DNA of 64,000 nucleotides from Diadema setosum (lineage: Eukaryota > Echinodermata > Echinoidea > Diadematoida > Diadematidae): contig NC_092701.1 in the NCBI RefSeq assembly GCF_964275005.1, positions 13,266,670 through 13,330,669 on the forward strand, given 5' to 3'. Made by a program: the position numbers and the translations under genes. Below the pieces are notes generated by a model that saw only the letters and a list, made by a program, of their open reading frames with translations, had not been told where the DNA came from and made no database searches. Numbering within the stretch: position 1 is the stretch's first letter; each line of letters opens with the position of its first letter. Below are positions 24,209 to 35,802 of this stretch, piece after piece.

Positions 24209-27200
24209 GTTTATTTATTCATATTATATCTCGTAGCCCAGGGGCTAAATTGCGTGTAACATTACAAATAATTTCAGACAGTTACAAAATAAAGCATTTA
24301 CAGGCATAAAAATAAAAATAAAAAAATGAGTGAGAAAGTATCATAATTACACAAATCAATAGGTTGAGCAATATCCGATATATAAAACGCACGGTAAAAA
24401 CATATTCCACATTGGTCAAAACAAGCAGAACTATATAAAAAATACTGTGATAACTGGTTTGCCTCTACTCCAATAAAACTACAAAACATCATACACAGGA
24501 CATCAATTTTGCATGACTAATAGTAACAATAAATAAGATATTTAGAAATATGTAATTGCACAACCCCAAATATAATTATATCAACTGTTTATATATTTCA
24601 ACTAGATTATCCCGTGAAACATATATTTGGGAACCCTAGCATTCTCACCCGACTCCAAGACCCCGTGACCCACATCAATTTCTTCTTTAAACATCGTCCA
24701 AATAACAACATCAAATTTTTCAAAATATTTTTTTTCTTGACTGTCCCGAAATATACATAAAATTTCATATAACTCCATTCAGAATTGCAGAAATATAAAG
24801 GAAAATAACATTATGAGAGTGATTCTCAAAGCAAGTATCAATACGGAAGAAGTGTGGAGTAGGGATACAAAAGGGATAGGGGAGAAGGAGAGATAAAGAT
24901 AGGAATAAGGAGATATGTGTATACATTACACACACAAATACACAGCCATTTGCATGTACACGAATATACAGTGTATATATACGAACATTAATTTGTATGG
25001 GGGGGGGGGGGTAGAGTGAAAAAAAAAAACACATTTATGGCCTACTTAGCTTTCTCAATAGAATACATATCATGGACCACACATATAAAAATTGGAAAAA
25101 TAAAAAGATAACTCGGTTAACAGCAACATAATCAGAAAGATGGCCCCCATCAAAAACAAAACAAACAAAAACAAATAACATTATCAGTGAAAGTTTTTGC
25201 CTGACGGAGCAGATGGGAAGGATGGGGCAAACTGAATAAAAAGGGGTCTAGTAAACATGTGGATGTGAATATGTGAATAGGTATACACATACAAACACAG
25301 CCGTATGCATGTACACACTTATAAGTCCAACAGCAACATAATCACGAAGGTTGTCCATAAAAATGATGAAGTTCATATGTAATCTGGTAACGATATAGAA
25401 GTTATGACGTTGAAAAAAAAACACTTTTCTAAACAGGAAAGGAGGAGGTAAAAGGAGAGAAAGAAGTAAAAGGCTGAAGTAGAGAGAGAGAAAAAAAAAA
25501 TAAATAAAAAACCGTAAGGATTGAGTATGAGGGGTGTCATCGTTCTGAACAAACATATATAAGACTTATCAGTCGTCTTAACCCGGGATAACAATTCAAA
25601 ATAATTTACATTACTTTAGAATTCAAAAGTCTTGTGAGGTAAGGAATATGACATAGAATTTAATGAGAACACAATCCTTTCAGTCGTTGACTCTTGCTCG
25701 GGCATTACCGTGGTTCAAAATTTATTTCTCAAGGAGTAGCGCAGGGAAATATCATGTGCCCCGCTTGTTTTCAACTCAATCATAGATTACTGATACTTGC
25801 TAGCACTAGCATCGTGTTATTATGACGTCATAATTAACTATAGAAATGACGACTTATGTAGGAGTTGGGCTTCGTAGTCATGGATAATGATATTATGATC
25901 TGTGCTTGTATTTATTTCTGTTTCTTACCAACGAGAGAGTTTGTAAGGCGGTGGCAAATTGCCTCATCTAATCGACACAGACATCCATTGCATTGTGATA
26001 TACGTAGGACTTTCTAAGTCAGAGTATGAGAAATGACACGTGACACTGCTTCCACCTCAATTCAATGACTACTGTATTCAATTCAAATGAAATTTTATTG
26101 CTAATAGCACATGTTTGTGGTCGATACAGATTCAAAGAAATCAAAACGTACAATGTATTACCAAAAAAAAAAAAGAATCTATATATGGAACTAATTGTTC
26201 AAAATAGTAATATATTATGTATAATAATATCTGAATATATTATTCAAAATGACCTCCTCTCTATTTAGCCACCAAAGATGATTGTTGTTGTTGTCGGTGG
26301 TGTTTTGTTTTTGTTGGGTTTTTTTTCGTTGTTGTTGTCTTATTTTTAAGAGAATTGCGTTAGTACAAAAGGCATGACCCGAAGCTGCTGAGCATCTCAT
26401 TCTGGTTCAAGAAATCTTGCTCGATGTGCGATGTTCGATGCGTGGACGCTTGTCACACGGTTGAATGTGGAATCAAAAATGGCGTCGAGTAATGGCCATT
26501 TAAACCACCCCGTTCCCTTACTTTTTAATTTCAAAAACTTTTAACGCTTTCAATGTCATGCAAATTTATTTATTAGTAATACTCCAATACCGATTGCGCG
26601 CATGCCAATGTTATCATTTCCCTTACGGATGGATTGTGGCATTTGACACTTAAATCGTTGTGTGAAACCATATTGAGAAAAAAGGCAAGAAATAAATAAA
26701 TAAATGTGATAAGTACTTCAATGACGATATCTATGTACAGGTCAGTGGCGGGTTACAACACAGACGGAAGGGCGATGTGAGGAGGAGGAAATATTTGATG
26801 CCGTATTCGTCTGTACGGGTCGGCATACTGAAGTGTCCATACCGGACGTTCCCGGGATGTCAGACTTTCGCGGGAAAATCAAGCACAGTGGCGACTTCAA
26901 GAATGGACGAGAGTATGTCGATAAGACGGTTGTTGTCGTAGGTAAATTAAATCATTCTGCCTTTCACTGAGACAAAGTACGGAGCCCCCTTATGTAATAA
27001 AGATCTGAAAAGTTTTGCGGCTTAAGATAATGTGCCTTGTTCACTGTCAAAACTTCCCCTGTTCCAGTGGCGGATCCAGGCGGGGGCGCATCGGGCGCCC
27101 CCTCCCCTCCCTTCATTTTGTGTTAAAACAAAAGAAAAAAATACGGTGCACCCCCTTTATGGAATTCCTGGATCCGCCCCTGCGTTCTATGGGAATTATA

Positions 27201-30200
27201 CGAATGTCTCAAATTGATAGAGTAAATTGGCATATACTGAGGATATTTTACAAGATGATTTATGACACTGTCAAGCGCTGAAACCAAAGCGTTTTAACTG
27301 CGCCTCCGATGTAACTGTTTTCACCAGCTATACTTTAACTCTGGCAACCTCGAATGATGCATTCTGCATTCCACCATTCTGCTGTCTGTTAACATGAATC
27401 TATACTAACCATAACATAATCATATTGTATCTAATATGAATTGAGAGACAGAGGGGAGATGGCTGTTGAACGTATTCAAATCAATAATTCACAGAAATCT
27501 GGGCATAATGTATGTTGATCATGAATTTAGTTTTGATATTTTCATTCTACTTAGGTGGGTCACATTCTGCTGGCGATGTAGCAGTTGACATTAGCCGACA
27601 CGCAAAGCAGGTAATGTCACCTTAACAATTATTTCAGTGTTTTTATGATTGCAATGCAGAGGTTTCGAGCAGATATGTTTTCCTTGTCTGTACAGCTGTA
27701 ATATATGTATAATGATTGTATGAACCGAATGAATGTAACGCGAACCGACTACAACCTGTTGGTTACGTGTCATCAAGTGAAACACAATTAGAAACTGTCC
27801 GGGGAAACTGTGTGATTGCACACTGTCATATTGTTTTGATAGATTATTATTCACTTCACGATGAAAAGGATAACTGAGATGTTTATTCATGTCAGTCATA
27901 CTTACCAACATGTATTATGGATTTATGTCAAATTGATCCATAGTGCTTTCAGTGCTGCTGTCAGAGCGGAATTCTGGTCTGGTTGTTTGATTTGGCGACG
28001 ACCAAATTTTGAAATTGTTGTCTCAGACATTAAGATACATGAAATTGTTGTATGTTTTCCCCCATCGTCTAGACGTATCTATTGTTTATCCCCATCTTTT
28101 AGACGTATCTATCCACGAAAACAGGTGCATGGGTACTTCCCCGGGAGGGTCCGGGTGGCACGCCCATTGACGCCTTCGTCAACCGACGGCTGGCCGGACT
28201 ATTACCGAGGCCAGTGTTCCGAAACTTGATTAGGCTGCACGTCAGAGAGCGCATGAACATGAACCAGCTCGGACTGCAATCGGAGAGACCGCTCTTCCAG
28301 ACCACGAGTCTTATGGTCAACGATGAGATTGGGGTGGGTGCAAGTAAGATCGTAACCATAGCTACGTTTAACCCACTCGCCGGTTAAAGAGATGGGACAG
28401 TATTGGTGGAGATGAGAATTGGGCTTTTAACTTTTTGCGAGATACCAAGAAAACACTTATGATATAGTACAGAACTTACCATTTTAAGAGGAATTCAAGT
28501 TTATTTGATGAAAATCGGGTTCGGAATGACTGAAACATCCAAAAATAAAGTAAAACAAAGCGATAGCAATAAAGTGTGGGTCCCGCACTTTATTATAATC
28601 GCTCTTTTTGGGATATCTCAGCCACTTCAATGCCAATTTTCATCAAATAAACGTTGAATTCCTCATTGAATTACATACTCTTTCATATTTCATACGAATT
28701 TTCTCATTATCTCACCAAAAGGTGTTAGAAACCTGAAATTAGGTGTCAACCAAAACTATACAATCCCTTTAAAGACATTAATTGACATTGCGATGGCTAG
28801 GACTATATTTCTGTAATAGTGTCGATATTTCCAGACAGAACTGTACGATGATATTCAAATGCATGAGAAATGCTAAAACACCAAATCATACTGAATTATC
28901 ATAGTCTGACACGGGAAATATTGAGTACGATATGTAGGGCCTATTCTGTCACTTACAAATATGCAAAGTATTCAGAGTTAAGTTTCAACACATTTCATTT
29001 TAGTAGCTTCATATAAAAAAAAAAGCGGGACTTTAGTTGGTGTTTGTGGGACCGTGCTGTTATTATAGACTCATTTTACACAGAGGGTTACACCGTGACA
29101 AATCATAAACACACACACCAGGGGCGGATCCAGGAATTCCGTAAAGAGGAGGCGCCATTAAAGAATTAAAGGAGGATGCTGACGCCCCCCCCCCCCCCAT
29201 TTTTTCTTCTGATTTCTTTTGTTTTAACACAAAATAAAGAGGGGCGCGCGCCCGGTGCGCCCCCTCTGGATCCGCCACTGCACACAACAGAAATAAAACA
29301 GTATAGGCCTAAAGGGAATAGAACTTCATCAATTAATCTTTACGAGGTCAACGACGATGGGACAGACAACGACAAACTCTTGTGAAAGCACTTCAGTTAA
29401 CCTCAGTGAAAATCTTCCAAGAAGCATTTCTGAAGTACGTTTCCCTGCTTAAATTTCTTTGAATGATACCACAGTGAGAGTGGGATGAGATTTATACAAA
29501 AGAGAGTATTTTTTTTTCTTCTTCAGGACCTGGGTATCTGTTCCAGGTTTATCGTGTCACTGCGGGCAACCAGGTATAGCCTGGTAGTAGTGTCGCTGCC
29601 CGGAAGGCATGGGAGGCAGAATGAAAGGTTCGATTCCCGCCGGTTCCCTTTTCCGACATGTTTGTTAACCCGTTGAAGACTGGTCCCGAGTGTACTAGTA
29701 CTCGGGCAGGTGTCTATGGGAAACGTGTGTTATAGCACAATCAGCGGGTTAAATTGTTAAGATCAGCAGTAGCGATCTTAACAAATACATTTGTACAGAG
29801 GTTGACAATTGAGATTAGTGTTACTATAGACATTAGGTTACATCATTGTTTTATTTATTTCCCCTCCAGATTCGCATCTGGTGCGGCTCCTTGAAGTCGA
29901 AACCAAAGATCTCCAAGTTTACCGAGACCGGCGTCGTATTCGATGACGGCACTGAAGTCGATGACGTCGACGCAGTCGTTTTTGCCACTGGATTTGAAGC
30001 CAAATTTCCGTACTTGGATGCATCCATTCTCAGACGTGAGTCCAGCCACAATAACTTTCCGTCAGAATAACGTTCTGAGAGCAGATTACTTCGTCACCCA
30101 CAAATGTATTTATCCCAATGGTGTCTTTTTTTTTTTTAGCTTCACCTTACCTCACTCCCCTCCCCCTCCCCGACCCGCCCAGAATCCCTACAAGAAAATT

Positions 30201-33200
30201 AATTGGAACACAAGAAATTTATGACTTCATTGATTTTGTACACTTTCCCCGACCAAAGATATTGAGGATACAGTGTACTGGAATAAGACTACTCTAAAGC
30301 TTTATCCTGTCACATGCTTAACATTGTAGAAATCTTTGGTTGCCAAGAGGCAAACTGATGAAAACGCAAAGAAAACATTAAACTTACGGCAGGAAGTTGT
30401 TTAACGTTTTGAAACTATACCGCATAAACGATCGAGAATACGCCCAAAATGTTGCGGGTAGATTAGGAAAATTTTACAGAAATACTGGTACATTCTCAGT
30501 ATTGAAAAAACCCGGGATTGGTGGATAATATCAAAATTGGTGTTTTGATCGTGTAGTAACATTTTAGTGTAATTTTCCGTTTTGAGGTTAGGTCAGCTTG
30601 GCAGACAACCTAGGGTATACATCAGATAGAAAAAAAAAAGATGAAGAAAGGATTTTGGAAAATGGGGAGATCTTGCACAGAATTATCTACTTCAGTTGTA
30701 ACATGTTTGGTTCTGAATGTAAACAATGCAAAAGTAGTTAAAACTATTAAGAGTTTAACTTATCAAGTTGTTAGAGCGTGATAAGGTTTTGCCCATAAAC
30801 GATAATTGAATCGAAGAAATAATTCCGTCGTCGGAAGCACAAATGAAAAAGTAACGTTGCTAAAAATCTCGTAATTAAGCTCAAACGCATGTCGTTTTAT
30901 GTGTGTGTGTGTCAGTGTGTTGTTCTTGTTGTTGTTATTGTTGTTGTCGTTGTTTTGTGTGTATGTGGGTTTTTTTGGGGTATATCTTTTTTCTTTTCTT
31001 TTTTTTTGGGGGGGGGGGGTTAGGATAGCTAATTAAGAAGAGTTCGAATATTGTACCGCAATGAAACATCAATAGAGGAAGAAGCAAATTAATGTGTCAA
31101 ACCCATACAAACAAAGGTCAGATAAAACAAAGACTACAACTACCGCAATACAAGGAAACGAAGTGGTCATTCAATAACAGAATGAAAGGGTGATTAAGTT
31201 AGATGTAGTTCAACTCCCAACCATCCCCAGTACAAGGAAAAGTCTCCAGTTCTCTGTGGACTGCCACAATGCTATCTAATGGTTTGCCGCGGTGTTTTTT
31301 GACGGGGGAAGGGGAGGGTATTTACTTTCGTTGGGCAGTCAAGGTAAGTCAATAAAGGTGATTAGTAATCACCTGCAATGAAATTGTGGAATATAGGAAT
31401 ATGAAATTACACTCATATCAAACTAGTCAAATTAATTTGTGAAAATTGAGCCAAAAACGGTATATGCCAGAAGTGGTCTGCTAGTAATTTATCATTTTAT
31501 CACCTTTCCCTATAGGGTCGAGTCTTTCTGAAGGGACTTAAAGTGCTGAATGCTCCCCCTCAATTTATAATGATATACACGTATATACATTAAGAGAGTG
31601 ATATGATTATCAGACATTTTATACTGATGTTGAAGATTTACTGAAATCAGACATTATAGGAAAGTTAGAATTTTGACATTTGCTTGTTTTTGGTGGGTTT
31701 TTTTTTTTTACCAAGCACCGGCATTTGTCCACAATTATAGATACAAATCCCTTGATTTGATGATGCAATAATTTAATAGCTATTTGTCTAAAACTTCTAT
31801 TCTAATATGTTTTCTACGTATCAAACTAGTATATTTTTATCTGCATATACTGCCTTTTTTTAGAGAAAAAAAATCATATCGTCCAGCATTATCATTTCCG
31901 AAATTCTGAAATACTTCAATGCAAAAATATTATTTCTTCTCTTTGGATGAATTTCCGTTCAGGAAATCAAAGATCTATAAATCATATGACTGTACAGTCA
32001 TATGACTAAATTCTCCATCAAATTTGAAAGAAACTGTCACTACGCTGTGTAATTCATCATATTTTGTTTGTAAAGAGAGTTTAAACATAGCTTTCACATT
32101 AAGTTTACTTTAAGACTGTATAGATGAATATTACAAACCAAAGTCAATACTGAAGATAACGTGCAATGATCTTTCTTCACCTAAAATACAGACAACCATC
32201 CCGACCCGGAGCTTTACTGGCACGTCTTCCCTCCCCGCCTGGCCCGTCACACCATGGCAGTCATCGGTATTGTGGCCTCGGTCGGAGCTCAGGGACCAGT
32301 CTATGAGATGCAGGCACGGCTGGCGGGCCGAGTCTTCAAGGGAGCAGTAGAGCTTCCAGGCCAGGACGAGATGCTGGCAGATGTAGCCAGAAGAAAGGGC
32401 ATGTACTTCAAGAACTTCGGCAATCACAAAGTATTCGTAAGTTAACCCAACTACAACCTTGTAACGTCATTCGCATGTCGCACTCATTATCAAGAAATTG
32501 AGAAAATATAGCTTTCTTATAATTTAGACATGGCACACAGTAAAATTCATTTCATTTTTCTTTACTCACTTTCCTGTTATCAAGATTTGCCTTTGATATT
32601 ACTAGATTAAAAAAAAAAAACAGAACCTTTCAGTCACACACGCCATCTTTGTCAAGTATGATTTTTGCGTTGTATTGAGATATAACTTTTGTATAACTTA
32701 CATCTCTTATTTCATTTTTGGGTTTTACTCTGAATGTTTGTGTATGTGTAGGCCCTACTTGTTTAATACTTTTTATACAAATCTCCTACAAAGATCGTTT
32801 AGAGTGATGTCACAATAGTATACGAAGTTGAAGCATGTTATTACAGTTAAGGGACTTGAGGCTGCCTTTGTCTACAACTTCAGAGACATAAAAGGTAATG
32901 CAAAGGTGGTTAAGTCAACTGCTCAACCCTGCTGTACGACAGACTGCGTCGTGTTGTGTGCGCTACTGTGGATTAGCATAACATGAACACGGTTGTCCCT
33001 GCGACAAGCCCTCAGCTGTTCCAATATTTGACTAATTCATTCATTTAATCTAATTTAATCTAATCTAATTCTTTCATCTTCATGAGCACTATTTCGTAGG
33101 GATGGAAATCATTTGTGTGACGTGGTAGGACAAGAATTTTCATTTTGGCTTTGACGTCCTGTTTTATCATTTTTGGAGCAACTTTTTGTTGATTCATTTT

Positions 33201-33562
33201 GTTTTTCATTTATTTTCCATGCTCTTTATCTCGTCAATCAGTTTCCACCCATACCCTACATGGACATGATTGCGATGAAGATAGGATGCAGACCTGCCTT
33301 TAAAGATCTCCTGAAGACGGATCCATCCTTGGCATACAAGTTTATATTTGGGCCAAACTACCCCATGTTCTACCGTCTGGTCGGTGCACACGCCTGGCAT
33401 GGTGCGCGGGACGCAATTTTTCGCGCGCCCGCAGACACGGCGAAGGCAACGAAGACGCGCAGCGTGACGAGCCCCACCCCGGATATCCCAGACACTCGCA
33501 TCTTCGGAAAGCTCATGATGGCCGTTGTGTTGATCGTACTGCTCATTGGCATTTTGGCGTAA
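22667..33562 (+). CDS. Flavin-containing monooxygenase, gene 1 (complete, 8 exons)
   Basis: FMOs use NADPH and O2 to oxygenate nucleophilic nitrogen or sulfur in small molecules, on the endoplasmic reticulum membrane. Coding exons are 22667-22781, 23900-24163, 26741-26941, 27555-27610, 28103-28333, 29870-30035, 32192-32436 and 33242-33562. All introns are GT-AG and the phases agree, giving 1599 nt, or 532 residues plus stop; vertebrate FMOs are about 532-535. Visible motifs are the FAD-binding GGGVSG (10-15), TNSSKDMMC with the conserved Asn at 65, the FMO signature FxGxxxHxxxF (169-179), a modified NADPH loop GGSHSAGD (194-201), FATGF (327-331) and a hydrophobic C-terminal anchor (about 518-532). 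The start was chosen directly before KKVAVIGGG, as in the family; in-frame ATGs at 22613 and 22640 would add 18 or 9 residues. Splicing is inferred from sequence only. Substrate is not predictable. In sea urchins some FMOs are pigment-cell genes, but nothing here proves that role. Confidence 0.93.
22782..23899 (+). other. FMO gene 1 intron 1
   Basis: Contains a (TTG)n tract at 23254-23300 and an ATGAA run at 23690. No gene seen within it. Confidence 0.8.
23900..24163 (+). CDS. FMO gene 1, exon 2
   Basis: Enters in phase 1 after TTCCACAG and begins [10 protein letters not shown], completing the split glycine codon. It carries [15 protein letters not shown], the highly conserved FMO block, and ends at AACAG|GTGAGG in phase 1. 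It continues about 14 codons beyond the matching exon of gene 2. A (TA)n tract starts 7 bases after the donor. Confidence 0.92.
24164..26740 (+). other. FMO gene 1 intron 2
   Basis: (TA)n at 24171-24205 lies just after the donor. A phrase with AACAGCAACATAATCA recurs at 25120 and 25328, and a GTATACA...CACACA phrase at about 24918 and 25280, so the middle is a diverged duplication. No gene seen. Confidence 0.7.
26741..26941 (+). CDS. FMO gene 1, exon 3
   Basis: Acceptor is TGTACAG|GTCAGTGG. The reading frame continues as GQWRVTT, then FDAVFVCTG and the FMO signature [11 protein letters not shown] (residues 169-179), and ends VVVVG with a glycine codon split at G|GTAAAT. Confidence 0.92.
   Translation, partial: VSGGLQHRRKGDVRRRKYLMPYSSVRVGILKCPYRTFPGCQTFAGKSSTVATSRMDESMSIRRLLS
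27066..27181. mobile_element. GGCGGATCCAG-family MITE, copy 2, in FMO gene 1 intron 3
   Basis: Begins CAGTGGCGGATCCAGG and ends CCTGGATCCGCCCCTG, 116 bp. Interior TTTTGTGTTAAAACAAAAG is shared with the copy at 29119, which is inverted relative to this one. Confidence 0.75.
27555..27610 (+). CDS. FMO gene 1, exon 4 (56 nt)
   Basis: A very short exon encoding the NADPH-binding loop, [19 protein letters not shown]. It begins in phase 1 and ends in phase 0 at AAGCAG|GTAATG. Gene 2 has an exon of exactly the same length and phase at 62099-62154, which supports both borders. Confidence 0.92.
28061..28112 (+). repeat. Duplicated 3' splice site before FMO gene 1 exon 5
   Basis: CCCATCGTCTAGACGTATCT (28061) and CCCATCTTTTAGACGTATCT (28091) are copies exactly 30 bp apart, each with an AG|ACG acceptor. 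Use of the first adds ten codons, the last a stop (TAG at 28100-28102). Confidence 0.85.
28103..28333 (+). CDS. FMO gene 1, exon 5
   Basis: Encodes residues 213-289, starting [12 protein letters not shown]. The acceptor ATCTTTTAG|ACGTAT is the second of two near-identical copies 30 bp apart; the first would bring in an in-frame TAG. The donor GGG|GTGGGT was chosen because it joins NDEIG to IRIWCG in frame, with the same residue count as gene 2 and vertebrate FMOs. A better-looking GTAAGA at 28344 breaks the frame. Confidence 0.87.
28384..28772. mobile_element. TTAA MITE, 389 bp, copy 2, in FMO gene 1 intron 5
   Basis: Same length and orientation as 19985-20373 with scattered substitutions. 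It starts about 50 bp after the exon 5 donor. Confidence 0.8.
29119..29280. mobile_element. GGCGGATCCAG-family MITE, copy 3, in FMO gene 1 intron 5
   Basis: Begins CAGGGGCGGATCCAGG and ends CTGGATCCGCCACTG. Orientation is opposite to copies 1 and 2. Flanks are CA-rich on both sides. Confidence 0.7.
29570..29660 (+). mobile_element. tRNA-like SINE fragment in FMO gene 1 intron 5
   Basis: TAGCCTGGTAGTAGTG resembles a polymerase III box A, and GGTTCGATTCCC (about 29627) fits box B. The stems are not tRNA-quality. Confidence 0.4.
29870..30035 (+). CDS. FMO gene 1, exon 6
   Basis: Acceptor ATTTCCCCTCCAG|ATTCGC has a good pyrimidine tract. The exon encodes residues 290-344 with [14 protein letters not shown] and the conserved FATGF motif, ending in phase 1 at AGAC|GTGAGT. 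It starts nine codons earlier, relative to the protein, than the matching exon of gene 2. Confidence 0.91.
30036..32191 (+). other. FMO gene 1 intron 6
   Basis: Low-complexity GT/TTG tract at 30901-30970 and G run at 31005. No nested gene or full element recognised. Confidence 0.7.
32192..32436 (+). CDS. FMO gene 1, exon 7
   Basis: Completes the split His codon and reads [16 protein letters not shown], then [15 protein letters not shown] and [11 protein letters not shown], which align with the conserved GIFPP, LAVIG and QARWA blocks of FMOs. Its GC-rich codon use stands out from the flanking introns. It ends in phase 0 at GTATTC|GTAAGT. Confidence 0.92.
33242..33562 (+). CDS. FMO gene 1, exon 8 (terminal)
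   Basis: Acceptor GTCAATCAG|TTTCCA in phase 0. It encodes residues 427-532 with [19 protein letters not shown] and [10 protein letters not shown], typical FMO C-terminal blocks, then a polar linker and a hydrophobic tail from about residue 518 to the TAA at 33560. Such a tail matches the C-terminal membrane anchor of the family. Confidence 0.92.
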   Translation, partial: FPPIPYMDMIAMKIGCRPAFKDLLKTDPSLAYKFIFGPNYPMFYRLVGAHAWHGARDAIFRAPADTAKATKTRSVTSPTPDIPDTRIFGKLMMAVVLIVLLIGILA

Positions 33563-33992
33563 AGCAGGGAAATCAGGAACAAATGACAATGAACTAAGAA
33601 GTATATTTTAGAAACTATGCTGCAAACAGATATGCATTGAACGCAGTAACCCAGCTAAGGTCGAAATGATGTGAAGGCATAGATTGATAGAGATTATACT
33701 GAAGTACATACATGTATGATATTAAATATCTACGTGTGAAGAGATCCAAAGTAAACAGCAACAACCTACAACTCGCTGTAAGAAGAAAAAGAAGGACAGA
33801 TGCATTAAGAAAACCCCTACATCCTGCTTCATCATAATATAGCCTTGTATTTGATAGTGCGCTGACTTGTCACCTTACAATGATCTTTACGATGAATACA
33901 CTTGGAATACTGGATGCAGCGTATAGTTGTCTTCCACCTTTTATCAATGAAATCCTGTACCGTGTACTGTAGAGTTGTAATAATGTGCTTAA

Positions 33993-33998
33993 AATAAA
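33993..33998 (+). terminator. Candidate polyadenylation signal, FMO gene 1
   Basis: The first canonical AATAAA after the gene 1 stop codon, about 430 bp downstream. No transcript evidence is available. Confidence 0.4.
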
Positions 33999-35657
33999 AT
34001 GTTTATGCAGCACAAAACCACTGTAGGGCGATAAACTTTGCATGAAATGGTCCAACATTATCGGTGTATAAGACAGATATGAGTTGTATTCTATTTCATG
34101 TTCAGAAGATGTGAAGAGCAACATCTCAGTAAATATCGGAAAGTAATTCAGATTTCATTTTCATATTCAGTTGCTGAGCCTGTGTGTTGGGGAAATGTTA
34201 GGGCCAAGCAAAGATCCATCCTGGAGCTGAGCCAAGGATTCTTATATCAAATTCTCTAAATGTTGCAGAGAGGATATCAATTATTTAAATGACATGCCCA
34301 CTTGTTGAAGATTTCATAGAGACAGAATTTTTTTAATCTTGTAAGATCTGTAAAGATCTGTAAAAATATTTCAGTTCAGTTCAGTCTATTTCTGCATTCC
34401 GTTTTCAACACAATGTTGTATAAAAAAAATTAACAATATATCATAAATCATGATTGTGAATTGTTCCAACGCGTTAATACACATTTTGAGGTACGATTGC
34501 AGAAAGAAAACAAACAGGGAGAAAAATATACGACAATTTCGAATTGAATATAAATTGTATGCTAAGGATTGAGTTTAAAGAATATATAATAAACAAATTA
34601 TACAATATCATATGAAATTGGAAATGCAGCTTGACTAGGAAGATGGCCCCAGATAAAATTATGACATAGAATGAAACTATATCTATAAGATACAGCTCTT
34701 CACAATATGTATAGTGAATATAGCGAATAGCAGTGCTGAAGGTGCACATGTACTGTGAGGTGTGCGTTGTGCTGTGATAATATTGATCTGTAAAAGTCAC
34801 ACAGCACTGTATATAGTTCATAGTTGGGTAACAATAGATCATCACCTCAAACTTGTTATTCAGAATGAATAAAAACAAAACTTATGACATGAATTTATCT
34901 AAATTTCGGGAAAATATTGAGAATTTAGGCTCAATGCTTACAATTTGTTTCCTCTGGCCAATTGTATGTATGTGGTGGAGTTATTTGGGGTATCTCCTCA
35001 CAACACCTTTACTTGGTTGAGATGTACATTCCGTATTCTATTATCACAGTGTCGTTGTACAATTATGTAAGTTAACTGTCGATAATCTGTATCTTCCATT
35101 TACCGCTAGGTTATTTGTAGCTTGTAATTAACTTTCCTTTACTGAGTATAGGCATCATGCATATTTGGGCTACTCAAATGTTCTCTACGATCTCGGTAAT
35201 ACATGGAAGTTTAGTTTTATTACGGAGATTATGTATATACGATCAAACTGATTGTTGAGACAGAGCGGATTCTTCACGTGACATAAAGCGAACTTTCCCA
35301 ACATAGAATTGTGTTTAAAGTATTTTGTTTTGTCATTGTTTTTTTACATTCACTCTTATACTGGTAACTGGTACATTTTCAAAGTGTGTATGGGTATATA
35401 TATGATGCCCAAGTTTTACACTGTACAGAAAATGATACAAAATGGTGCAATTGCAAACGAAAATTAACTGTTCTAATTACCAGCCACTTCATTATGAATA
35501 CGAAGAGTGATGAGAAAACTTCATTGATTGACCGTGATGTTGATAAAGAAGATAATAATGATCCTCACAAAAGTAATCTTGTTCTCACAATTTACGATAT
35601 ACACGATCTATAAAATTTACATGTTGTGTAAGATCACTTCAAAACGATTATTAACTT
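33999..35657. other. Intergenic stretch after FMO gene 1
   Basis: AT-rich with no recognisable gene or element. Open frames here are stop-poor by chance and lack domain character. Confidence 0.6.
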
Positions 35658-35802
35658 TCGTCGGCCTTATGCCAAAATGACCTTAAAGAACTTCCCCTAT
35701 TATGCCGAAAGGGCACTAATAGTGTACAAAGTCTATAGTGTTAAGGGCCATTTAGCATAAGAGTGGAATAGGTTTAAGGCCCTTTTGGCATAAGACCGAC
35801 GA
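35658..35802. mobile_element. Foldback MITE, 145 bp
   Basis: Starts TCGTCGGCCTTATGCCAAAA and ends with its near reverse complement. The arms also share GGGCC-TTA and ATTATGC words; loop about 15-20 bp. Confidence 0.75.

Noticed and set aside
28334..28350. A strong-looking donor (AA|GTAAGA at 28344) for FMO gene 1 exon 5
   Set aside because: It adds ten bases and shifts the frame into exon 6. The weaker GTGGGT at 28334 keeps the frame and the family residue count.
34474..34878. A 134-codon minus-strand open frame
   Set aside because: Composition is that of translated AT-rich DNA and no family is recognisable.
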